Assembly: GCA_902803745.1 (NCBI GenBank)
Contig: CADCRB010000290.1
Span: 1 to 5,460, forward strand
Direction of reading: 5' to 3'
Origin: an uncultured Lachnospiraceae bacterium
Lineage (GTDB): Bacteria; Bacillota; Clostridia; Lachnospirales; Lachnospiraceae
Length of the DNA stretch: 5,460 bases
Part shown: positions 1 through 5,460 of the stretch, piece after piece
Numbering within the stretch: position 1 is the stretch's first letter
Layout of the letters: each line of letters starts with the position of its first letter
Notes under the pieces: model-generated
What the model saw: only the letters and a program-made list of their open reading frames with translations
Database searches by the model: none
Told to the model about the DNA's origin: nothing
Translations under genes and position numbers: made by a program

Positions 1-115
1 AAGTCAGATCAGGATAAATATTATGTGACATATCCAGCATACCCAATTCCCCATGGGCATCGCTGTGGACATTGAACCCGTAGTACGGGCGAAGAAACAA
101 AACTCTTTTTTTCAT
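1..115 (-). CDS. N-terminus of an unidentified protein, cut by the window edge
   Basis: A minus-strand reading frame opens with ATG at 115 and stays open for 38 codons to the window edge. It begins MKKRVLFLRPYYGFNVHSDA and continues with HGELG and NIYPDLT. Two in-frame TAA codons lie just upstream (positions 122-127), so this ATG is the first possible start. An AGGA at 131-134 could be the ribosome binding site but is 15 bases away, which is long. A basic, hydrophobic KKRVLFLRP opening followed by YPDLT resembles the first strand of the B12-binding domain in cobalamin-dependent radical SAM proteins (typically 'ILLIRPP...PPLGL'). That is a weak resemblance over 38 residues; a glycosyltransferase or other Rossmann-like protein is equally possible. 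It has the same orientation as the transporter operon but lies 140 bases beyond it, so it may have its own promoter. Confidence 0.6.
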   Translation of the reverse strand, partial: MKKRVLFLRPYYGFNVHSDAHGELGMLDMSHNIYPDLT

Positions 116-255
116 TGTTTTGTATTATTATCCTGCGTTTTCATATAAGTAGATTTATTTTTTGAGAATTATACATCACTAGCCCGAAAAAACGCAACGC
201 ATTTGAAAGAAAATATTCTTCACAGGAGGACCGGAACCGCTTCTTCTTTTCTAAT
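116..255. other. 140-base gap between the importer operon and the left-hand gene
   Basis: After the lipoprotein stop at 256 I find no convincing rho-independent terminator on the minus strand. The only stem is a five-base AAGAA/TTCTT pair near 205-221, and the run of six T at 186-191 has no stem before it. The gap contains the possible promoter at 168-197. Read-through from the importer operon into the gene at 115 therefore cannot be excluded. Confidence 0.5.
168..197 (-). promoter_or_regulatory. Possible promoter for the gene starting at 115
   Basis: On the minus strand a perfect TATAAT lies at 173-168, preceded at an 18-base spacing by TTGCGT at 197-192, which matches only the TTG of the -35 consensus. 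Transcription would start near 160, leaving a leader of about 45 bases before the ATG at 115. The -10 is good and the -35 poor, and the region is AT-rich, so chance is possible. If real, the left-hand gene is transcribed separately from the transporter operon. Confidence 0.35.
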
Positions 256-1350
256 TTAATACTGCCTGTCAGAAATTATCTCATCCGTCAGATACGTGAC
301 GGTATAGGGCCGGTTACGAACCTGAATTGTCCCAATATAAGAGACTCCGGAAAACTGCTCTTCCTCGATATAGGTCTCCTTTTCGACCGGAATACCAGCC
401 TCAAGAGCATTTATCATCTCAGTAAGTCTCGGACCGTATAAAGGATTGCATTCAACATTGACAGCTATCTTTCCATCCAGTGTCAGCTGGAGTCCGTTGT
501 GGGTTGAGTCGAAGGAAAGGACCAGAAACTCGCCTTCATCCACATCAAGCCCCACCTTATAGCCACGGTTTTCAAGAGCCTCTATCGCCCCGTAGGCCAT
601 ATTGTCATTTTCTGCATAGACTACGTTTATATCACTGCCGTACTTTTCCAGCATATCATTCATGACTTCCATTCCTTTGGCTGTAGTGAAGTCTCCTGTG
701 TCACGGGCAATGATCTTCCAGTTTTTATTCTTCAGGACAGCCTCCTCCAGCGCCGCAGTACGGCCGATCTGAGCGGAAGCTCCCAGTGTTCCCTGGATAT
801 CGACAATATTGATATTCCTGCTTATCCCGCTGCTCTTAAGATATTCTTCCAGCCAAACACAGGCTCTTTCCCCCTCAAGCTTAAAGTCTGATCCTATCCA
901 GCATGCGTACAGAGAATCGTCATCCACCTCGATCAGTCTGTCATAGACTATGACCGGAATACCAGCCTCCTTCGCCTCTGACAATACCGAATCCCATCCC
1001 GTCTCCACTATAGGATCCAGTATGATATAATCCACTCCCTGGTCAATAAATTCCCGGATGGCCTTGAGCTGGTTTTCCTGCTTCTGCTGTGCATCATCGA
1101 AAATAAGATTATAGCCTTCGCTCGAGGAAAATGCTGCCTTGACTGACTCTGTGGAAGCTATTCTCCAGTCGGATTCCGACCCTATCTGGGAAAGTCCTAT
1201 TGTGATCTTTTCACTCTCACGTGTTATTTTCTCATCTCCTGCATTGTCTTCATTCCCGTGATTCTGTCCGCAGGAGCACAAAAAAATACAGAGAGTGCAC
1301 AGTATCAATGCACTCCCTGTATATAAATATCTGCGTATCGCTGATATCAT
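256..1350 (-). CDS. ytfQ: YtfQ-like sugar-binding lipoprotein (second binding protein of the operon)
   Basis: A 364-residue extracytoplasmic solute-binding protein of the ribose/galactose type (periplasmic-binding fold, two lobes). Residues 1-26 form a signal peptide with basic residues (R6, R7) and a hydrophobic core. C27, in the sequence LCSC, is the likely lipidated cysteine, with an unusual Cys at -2. A polar linker to about 48 follows. The binding domain shares long stretches with E. coli YtfQ as I recall it: GSES-WR (57-63), QQKQENQ (88-94), a TGW at 117-119, YDR (136-138), GTLGAS (187-192), GDFTTAKG (219-226), and AENDNMAYGA (246-255). D281 in LSFD sits where YtfQ has its lobe-2 aspartate. 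The protein is about 45 residues longer than YtfQ, mostly in the lipoprotein linker and C-terminus. It overlaps the upstream permease by four bases (ATGA). The nearest SD-like AAGGG is 16 bases away, so translation probably depends on coupling. Likely a second binding protein for this importer, or less likely a sugar sensor. Confidence 0.93.
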   Translation of the reverse strand: MISAIRRYLYTGSALILCTLCIFLCSCGQNHGNEDNAGDEKITRESEKITIGLSQIGSESDWRIASTESVKAAFSSSEGYNLIFDDAQQKQENQLKAIREFIDQGVDYIILDPIVETGWDSVLSEAKEAGIPVIVYDRLIEVDDDSLYACWIGSDFKLEGERACVWLEEYLKSSGISRNINIVDIQGTLGASAQIGRTAALEEAVLKNKNWKIIARDTGDFTTAKGMEVMNDMLEKYGSDINVVYAENDNMAYGAIEALENRGYKVGLDVDEGEFLVLSFDSTHNGLQLTLDGKIAVNVECNPLYGPRLTEMINALEAGIPVEKETYIEEEQFSGVSYIGTIQVRNRPYTVTYLTDEIISDRQY

Positions 1351-2381
1351 CTGCTGCTCTGTCTTGCCCTTAAGGCTGCAAACAGACTCTGTATAACTAT
1401 AAATACGAAGAGCAGACCAGCAGTCAGGATGTTCGGCCAGGATGATGCGAGCTTACCATTGGTCTTTACTATGGATGATATCGTACCGTTTATCAGTACA
1501 CCGAAGAAAGATCCTATGACATTTCCGACACCTCCTGTGAGAAGCGTACCTCCTATGACCGCCGAAGAGATGGCATCCATCTCAAGTCCCGCCGCCTGGG
1601 TAACTGAACCTGCCATGGTATTAAGGCAATAGCAGATGCCGCCTATAGAACAAAGGAAGGACGAGAGCATATATGCCTTCATCTTTATCAGCTTTACATT
1701 AAGTCCCATCATAGCTGCCGACTGTGCGCTTCCTCCGACTGCATAGAGCGAGCGGCCGAATTTCGTATAACGGAGCACGATAAATATAGCCACGAGAACC
1801 AACAGGGCTACAATAACCCCGGGTCTCACATACGGGGCCATATATTTCCCTTTATTATTCGTATATCCGCCGAAGGGCACTATGACCTTTGCATTTGCCC
1901 ATGAATAAAACATGGGATTTATCTTCTCAGTTATAGAAACCTGATCTGTACATATCACTGCCGTCATTCCGCGGCAGAAGAACATTCCTGCCATGGATAC
2001 TATGAAAGGCTGTATATCAAGATATCCCACCAGAAATCCCTGAACTACACCAAAAACTATCCCGACAAGCAATACGAGAAGTACCATCGGTACTGCGCCT
2101 ATTCCCTTTGACATTCCAACCGCGAGCATCATGCAATCCATTGCGATAAGAGCGCCCACAGAGATATCAATACCGCCGGTCAGCATCACGCAGGTCATAC
2201 CGCAGGCCACGCATATTAGACCTGCATTGGTTATCAGTATATTAAGAAATGTCTGGAAGTGAGTAAAACCCTTTGCACCATAAGCTATGCAGCCTCCTGC
2301 ATAAAGGACTATAAAAAGCACTATAGTGATGATCAGCAGCAGGGTGTTGCTGTTGAAACTTTTCTTTGTCTTGGTTTTCAT
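1347..2381 (-). CDS. yjfF: Sugar ABC transporter permease, YjfF-like (second permease)
   Basis: A 344-residue, very hydrophobic inner-membrane permease of the ribose/galactose (BPD_transp_2) family, forming one half of the translocation pore. After a basic N-terminus (KTKTKK) come about 8-10 membrane segments. The family signature GGIDISVG lies at 69-76. AGMFFCRG in the middle and MDAISSAVIGGTLLTGGVG near the C-terminus match E. coli YjfF as I recall it, and set this protein apart from the neighbouring YtfT-like permease. The length is normal (YjfF about 331). A small polar insert near residues 170-185 (GGYTNNKGKY) appears to replace a shorter loop. The start is supported by an SD-like GGGGGTGA at 2393-2386. 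The ATG overlaps the stop of the upstream permease as ATGA, and the stop overlaps the start of the lipoprotein in the same way. Confidence 0.94.
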   Translation of the reverse strand: MKTKTKKSFNSNTLLLIITIVLFIVLYAGGCIAYGAKGFTHFQTFLNILITNAGLICVACGMTCVMLTGGIDISVGALIAMDCMMLAVGMSKGIGAVPMVLLVLLVGIVFGVVQGFLVGYLDIQPFIVSMAGMFFCRGMTAVICTDQVSITEKINPMFYSWANAKVIVPFGGYTNNKGKYMAPYVRPGVIVALLVLVAIFIVLRYTKFGRSLYAVGGSAQSAAMMGLNVKLIKMKAYMLSSFLCSIGGICYCLNTMAGSVTQAAGLEMDAISSAVIGGTLLTGGVGNVIGSFFGVLINGTISSIVKTNGKLASSWPNILTAGLLFVFIVIQSLFAALRARQSSR

Positions 2382-3454
2382 GCCCTCACCCCCTTTGCTG
2401 CTCTTGCAGCGCTCTGCTTTCTTAAGAAATCCTTAAACGGAGGAGCCTCTATGACGACTATGATTATTACTATGATAGCCTTATAAACAGGCGCCTGGAT
2501 GGAAGATACACCCAGAGCATACAGAGTAGTAGTGATCGCCTGGATCGTATATGCTCCAACTATCGATCCGGCCAGATTGAATTTTCCTCCGCCAAGACTG
2601 TTACCACCCAAAGCCACCGAAAGGATCGCATCCATCTCAAGGTAAAGACCTATGTTATTGGAGTCAGCCGAAGTTATTCTTGATGATGCCACTATTCCGG
2701 CTATCGAAGCAAAAAGTCCGCAAAGAAGATATGCCAGGAATATGAGAAGCTTTGAATTAAGTCCCGCTATACGGCTCGCTCTGGCATTGATTCCGACAGA
2801 CTGGATATACATCCCCAATGCGGTCTTCTTAAGTACCAGAGATACTACTATGATACATATCGCAGTGATTATAATGGGAGTCGGTATCGGTCCCAGAAAC
2901 GCTCCGATGAAAGCAAATGACGGATTCCTTACATAAACTATAAGGTCATTGCAGAGCAGAAGACCTATAGCTCTCGCCGCAGAATAAAGGATAAGAGTCG
3001 CTACCATCGGCTGAATGGAAAGATGGGCGACCAATGTCCCGTTAAAAGCTCCGCACACAAGTCCCATCACCATAGCGCAAAGGAGACCTATCACCAGGGG
3101 AACCGCAAGAGTAGTCGTGGAAGATACTCCGTATCCCGCAAGCATCATGCACATAAAGCTTGCACAAAGGCTCATTACCGATCCGACGGAAATGTCAGTA
3201 CCTGCTGAAGCTGAAACGACAAGGGTCATTCCTATGGCCAGTATGGCAACTTCAGAACCTCTGTTTATGATATCAATGATACGACCGTAAAGGATCGTGC
3301 CGTTAGTAGTAGTATTTCGGAGCGAGATCATAAAGAATGAAAGCGGATTCACTCCGGTAGCGGCATCATGTATGATGTTGACAGCCATGACCAGCAAAAG
3401 CGCCAATACCGGCAGGAAAAGCGGCCACGACTTAATTTTATTCCATGTTTTCAT
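2378..3454 (-). CDS. ytfT: Sugar ABC transporter permease, YtfT-like (first permease)
   Basis: A 358-residue integral membrane permease of the same family, expected to pair with the next gene's product in a heterodimeric channel. It has a short basic cytoplasmic start (KTWNKIKSW), a first membrane helix at about 12-30, and a polar loop of about 30 residues before RIIDIINRG (58-66). About eight further hydrophobic segments follow. The family motif reads AGTDISVG at 84-91 where YtfT has GGIDLSVG. Strong matches to E. coli YtfT, from memory, are TALGMYIQSVGIN with a following RA, ADSNNIGLYLEMDAIL, and LGGGKFNL. The length is slightly above YtfT (341), the difference lying mainly in the first external loop. 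The start is chosen by a near-perfect SD six bases upstream; the ATG overlaps the ATPase stop by one base (TAATG). It ends in a basic tail (RKQSAARAAKGVRA). Confidence 0.95.
   Translation of the reverse strand: MKTWNKIKSWPLFLPVLALLLVMAVNIIHDAATGVNPLSFFMISLRNTTTNGTILYGRIIDIINRGSEVAILAIGMTLVVSASAGTDISVGSVMSLCASFMCMMLAGYGVSSTTTLAVPLVIGLLCAMVMGLVCGAFNGTLVAHLSIQPMVATLILYSAARAIGLLLCNDLIVYVRNPSFAFIGAFLGPIPTPIIITAICIIVVSLVLKKTALGMYIQSVGINARASRIAGLNSKLLIFLAYLLCGLFASIAGIVASSRITSADSNNIGLYLEMDAILSVALGGNSLGGGKFNLAGSIVGAYTIQAITTTLYALGVSSIQAPVYKAIIVIIIVVIEAPPFKDFLRKQSAARAAKGVRA
2386..2393 (-). promoter_or_regulatory. Ribosome binding site of the YjfF-like permease
   Basis: GGGGGTGA on the minus strand, four bases before the ATG at 2381, inside the 3' end of the upstream permease gene. 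It differs from the ideal GGAGGTGA by one base. It fixes the start at the ATGA overlap. Confidence 0.7.
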
Positions 3455-4965
3455 TATGACTCACCTCCTGCTATTGCCTTCATAACGCTCTGCTGCGACA
3501 GCTCATGATCGAGCTCGCCAACCTTCTGTCCGTCACGCATTATGACCATCCTGTTGCAGGTACGCAGCATCTCTTCTATCTCAGATGAGATAAAGAGCAC
3601 GCTCTTTCCTTCTCCTGCAAGCTTCACTATGAGTTTCTGTATCTCGGACTTGGTTCCTATATCAATACCTCTGGTAGGCTCGTCAAGGATAAGAAAATCA
3701 GGATCTGTTGCAAGCCACCTGGCAAGTATGACCTTCTGCTGATTACCTCCGGAAAGCTGCTTTACCAATGTTTCCTTGCTTGCAGTCTTTATCTGCACGA
3801 GATCGATATATCTGTCTGCAATTTCCTCCTGCTGGGCACGTGAAAGCTGTCTGAACATTCCTCTTTTCGCCTGCAGCGCGAGGATGATATTTTCACGCAC
3901 TGAAAGGTCAGCTATTATACCTTCAGCCTTTCTGTCATCGGGAAGCATACCCATTCCCTTATTCATCGCATCGATAGGCTGATTGATCTTTACCTGCTCT
4001 CCATTCACCTCAAGAGTTCCGGTCTGAGCCTTATCCGCTCCGTATATACAGCGGGCCAGCTCGGATCTTCCCGAACCGAGAAGTCCTCCTATACCGACAA
4101 CCTCACCCTTATGTATATCAAGGTCAAAAGGCTTTACCGTTCCTGCATGGGACAGACCCTTTGCAGCTATCTCCATGGGTTCCTTCGAGAAATCCTTCTG
4201 CTCTTTCTTTATCTCGGCCAGGTCATCAAGATCCTTACCCATCATAGCAGCCACCAGCTTCACTCTAGGAAGATCTGCTATAGGATATTCGCCTACGAAA
4301 GAACCGTTTCTCAGCACCGTGATCCTGTCGCATACCGCATATACCTGCTCCAGGAAATGCGTAACGAAAATTATCCCAACTCCGTTATCCCTCAGTTTTC
4401 TCATGAGAGTAAAGAGCTTCTCAACCTCTTCATCATCAAGCGAGGATGTGGGCTCATCTAGGATCAGCACCTTACATTCCATATCTACAGCCCTTGCTAT
4501 GGCAACCATCTGCTGTATAGCAAGAGAATAATTTTCCAGATTCTGTGTCACATCGACCGATATGCCAAGCTCATCCATTATCTTCTGAGAACGCTTATTA
4601 TAGGATTGTCTGTCGATGGTATGAAGTTTGGTCAGAGGCTCGCGTCCGATAAAGAGGTTTTCCGCAACGGAAAGATTCGGACAGAGATTAACCTCCTGAT
4701 AAACAGTAGAAATACCCACATTCTGAGCATCTCTGGTTGAATGATTCTTCACCGGGCCGTCGATCCCGTCAATATGTATCTCTCCGGTCTCGAAATCATT
4801 GATTCCCGTAAGACACTTGATAAGTGTGGACTTTCCGGCTCCATTCTCTCCCATAAGTGCATGGATCTCGCCCTTCCGCAATGTAAAATCCACATTGTCG
4901 AGAGCTTTGACGCCGGGGAAAGTCATAGAAATGCCCCGCGCGGTCAGCACCACATTTTCTTCCAT
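3454..4965 (-). CDS. ytfR: Sugar ABC transporter ATPase with two nucleotide-binding domains, YtfR-like
   Basis: A 503-residue cytoplasmic ATPase with two fused ABC domains that energises the permease pair; length equals YtfR (about 500). Domain 1: Walker A GENGAGKST at 39-47, Q-loop YQE with Q90, a degenerate signature YSLAIQQ at 146-152, Walker B VLILDE at 166-171 with catalytic E171, and H-loop H203. Domain 2: a degenerate Walker A GLLGSGRSE at 294-302 with R300 in place of lysine, canonical signature LSGGNQQ at 404-410, Walker B FLILDE at 424-429, and serine (S461) at the H-loop position. This pattern, a competent Walker A in domain 1 and a degenerate one in domain 2, is normal for the ribose/galactose class, where one composite site probably does most hydrolysis. 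Stretches such as FPGVKALDNVDF, NLFIGREP and ITVLRNGSFVG match YtfR as I recall it. The start has an AGGAG seven bases upstream. Confidence 0.97.
   Translation of the reverse strand: MEENVVLTARGISMTFPGVKALDNVDFTLRKGEIHALMGENGAGKSTLIKCLTGINDFETGEIHIDGIDGPVKNHSTRDAQNVGISTVYQEVNLCPNLSVAENLFIGREPLTKLHTIDRQSYNKRSQKIMDELGISVDVTQNLENYSLAIQQMVAIARAVDMECKVLILDEPTSSLDDEEVEKLFTLMRKLRDNGVGIIFVTHFLEQVYAVCDRITVLRNGSFVGEYPIADLPRVKLVAAMMGKDLDDLAEIKKEQKDFSKEPMEIAAKGLSHAGTVKPFDLDIHKGEVVGIGGLLGSGRSELARCIYGADKAQTGTLEVNGEQVKINQPIDAMNKGMGMLPDDRKAEGIIADLSVRENIILALQAKRGMFRQLSRAQQEEIADRYIDLVQIKTASKETLVKQLSGGNQQKVILARWLATDPDFLILDEPTRGIDIGTKSEIQKLIVKLAGEGKSVLFISSEIEEMLRTCNRMVIMRDGQKVGELDHELSQQSVMKAIAGGES
3461..3469 (-). 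promoter_or_regulatory. Ribosome binding site of the YtfT-like permease
   Basis: A perfect AGGAGGTGA on the minus strand, six bases before the ATG at 3454. It lies within the last codons of the ATPase gene (encoding Gly-Gly-Glu-Ser before the stop), so the ATPase C-terminus and the permease initiation signal share sequence. This is the strongest SD in the operon. Confidence 0.85.
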
Positions 4966-4972
4966 GTACCTT

Positions 4973-4977
4973 CTCCT
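4973..4977 (-). promoter_or_regulatory. Ribosome binding site of the ATPase gene
   Basis: AGGAG within AAAGGAGAAGG on the minus strand, seven bases before the ATG at 4965. It is the only ribosome binding site of the importer genes in this window that lies in non-coding sequence, downstream of the hairpin. Confidence 0.75.
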
Positions 4978-4995
4978 TTCTCTTTGAAATATAAA

Positions 4996-5024
4996 GGGAG
5001 CTCCCGAGATTTGCGGGAGCTCCC
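4996..5024 (-). terminator. Intergenic hairpin, probable leaky terminator or processing/stability stem
   Basis: In minus-strand RNA the arms at 5024-5014 and 5006-4996 pair perfectly: GGGAGCTCCCG, a seven-base loop (CAAATCT), then CGGGAGCTCCC. The T-rich tail TTTATATTT follows directly at 4995-4987. The stem is 11 bp and very GC-rich. It starts 55 bases after the stop of the upstream binding-protein gene and 31 bases before the ATPase start. The tail is interrupted by A residues, so termination is probably partial. Such a stem between a binding-protein gene and the membrane-component genes commonly gives more binding protein than transporter, by partial termination or by protecting the upstream message from 3' decay. 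Which of the two applies here cannot be read from sequence. Confidence 0.75.
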
Positions 5025-5027
5025 GAG
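4996..5027. repeat. Two 13-bp direct repeats with a palindromic core
   Basis: GGGAGCTCCCGAG occurs at 4996-5008 and again at 5015-5027, one copy every 19 bases. The ten-base core GGGAGCTCCC is a perfect palindrome, so the two copies are both direct and inverted repeats of each other. That is why they also form the hairpin. Confidence 0.85.
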
Positions 5028-5079
5028 GATATTTTATATTCTATACCCTTTTGGGTCGATCAAACAACCCTTTCGTATC

Positions 5080-5460
5080 TTAGTACTGAGCAGCTATAAC
5101 GTCGTCAGTAACCTCAACCATGCTCTGCGGATTGCCGTCTACTGAGAATTCAACGATCTGATCCTTAAGTGCATACCAGTTATCGGGAACAAGGATTTCC
5201 TTCTCAGGAGTTCCGCCTGACTCAAGAGTCTTGAGAACGCCCTCAACTGTAGGAGCTGCAAGAGGGTTGCACTCGAAATCAGCTGTGATTCCGCCTGCCT
5301 TAACCTTCTCAAGTCCAGCAGTACAAGCATCATAAGAGATAAGGATTACATCGTTGCCGGGGCCATAAGTAACACCAGCGTTGTCCATAGCTGTCATAGC
5401 ACCGAATGCTTCGTTATCGTTCTCACAAACTACTACGTTGAACTTGCCTGCGTATGACTT
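5080..5460 (-). CDS. ytfQ: Sugar-binding protein of the importer, C-terminal part only (YtfQ position)
   Basis: The last 126 codons of a gene entering from the right edge; the reading frame is open through 5460 and stops with TAA at 5080. It encodes the second lobe and C-terminus of a ribose/galactose-type binding protein: NVVVCENDNEAFGAM (fragment residues 8-22), a ligand-contact region with ISYD, then DFECNPLAAP and a tail ending TDDVIAAQY. The lipoprotein at 1350-256 has the matching elements NVVYAENDNMAYGAI, LSFD, VECNPLYGP and a tail ending in QY, so the two are paralogues. Its place directly before the ATPase is that of ytfQ. Codon choice looks more biased (many AAC, GTT, GCA and GAG codons) than in the genes downstream, as expected for a highly expressed binding protein. 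The signal peptide and first lobe lie outside the window. Confidence 0.93.
   Translation of the reverse strand, partial: KSYAGKFNVVVCENDNEAFGAMTAMDNAGVTYGPGNDVILISYDACTAGLEKVKAGGITADFECNPLAAPTVEGVLKTLESGGTPEKEILVPDNWYALKDQIVEFSVDGNPQSMVEVTDDVIAAQY

Noticed and set aside
180..255. Terminator after the last operon gene
   Set aside because: The T-run at 186-191 is not preceded by a GC-rich stem. The only complementarity is a five-base AT-rich pair, so no terminator is called.
294..1350. The lipoprotein as a LacI-type transcription regulator, which shares the same sugar-binding fold
   Set aside because: There is no N-terminal helix-turn-helix. Instead there is a signal peptide with a lipidation cysteine, so it is an extracytoplasmic binding protein.
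4111..4531. Two overlapping plus-strand frames of 116 and 118 codons inside the ATPase gene
   Set aside because: Both are antisense to conserved ATPase motifs and rich in serine and cysteine, typical of complementary-strand translation. They do not resemble a protein family.
3454..4965. Loss of activity in the second ATPase domain (Walker A lysine replaced by R300, H-loop histidine replaced by serine)
   Set aside because: These substitutions are the usual state of the second domain in ribose/galactose-class ATPases and do not indicate a broken gene.
5045..5073. ACCCTTTTGGGT mini-hairpin (5045-5056) with a second ACCCTTT at 5067-5073, suggesting two competing stems before the main hairpin
   Set aside because: The stems are only four bases, so no stable switch is expected. 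I see no riboswitch or T-box consensus, and no known leader architecture follows a stop codon here.
4741..5145. Plus-strand open frame of 134 codons across the ATPase start and the intergenic gap
   Set aside because: It runs antisense to the well-matched ATPase and binding-protein genes, reads through the hairpin, has no recognisable domain, and no convincing SD was seen. It is a shadow frame.
5139..5333. Minus-strand 64-codon frame inside the partial binding-protein gene
   Set aside because: It is an alternative frame of a gene whose own frame has clear homology. Its leucine/arginine-rich composition is a frame artefact.

Overview
The window holds most of one operon, read entirely on the minus strand (right to left). 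It encodes a carbohydrate ABC importer of the ribose/galactose class (CUT2 family). The closest match I can recall is the E. coli galactofuranose importer YtfQ-YtfR-YtfT-YjfF; the Bifidobacterium fructose importer FruEKFG is another relative. The two consecutive, different permease genes and the gene order (binding protein, double ATPase, permease, permease) are characteristic of that subgroup. The exact sugar cannot be read from the sequence, but a furanose-form sugar (galactofuranose, arabinofuranose or fructose) is the best family-based guess.

Layout in direction of transcription. At 5460-5080 is the 3' part of a solute-binding protein gene, cut by the window edge. A 114-base gap follows, holding an 11-bp hairpin with an imperfect T tail, probably a leaky terminator that would leave the binding-protein message more abundant than the rest. 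Then come the double-cassette ATPase (4965-3454), permease 1, YtfT-like (3454-2378), permease 2, YjfF-like (2381-1347), and a second YtfQ-like binding protein with a lipoprotein signal (1350-256). The last four genes overlap by 1-4 bases (TAATG, ATGA, ATGA), so they are probably translated in a coupled fashion. After a 140-base gap with a possible promoter, a further minus-strand gene begins at 115 and leaves the window. Only 38 codons are visible and its product is not securely identified.

How the genes work together: the lipid-anchored or secreted binding proteins would capture the sugar outside the membrane and deliver it to the heterodimeric permease pore, and the double ATPase would power import. 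The unusual point is that one transporter has two divergent YtfQ-type binding proteins, one at each end of the cassette.

The organism is most likely a Gram-positive Firmicute of moderate GC, perhaps a gut or rumen Lachnospiraceae member. This rests on the lipoprotein form of the binding protein, strong AGGAGG-type ribosome binding sites and frequent AGA/ATA codons, and is an inference. I see no mobile elements, RNA genes, CRISPR or clearly novel system. Apart from the duplicated binding protein and the intergenic hairpin this is an ordinary sugar-uptake locus.
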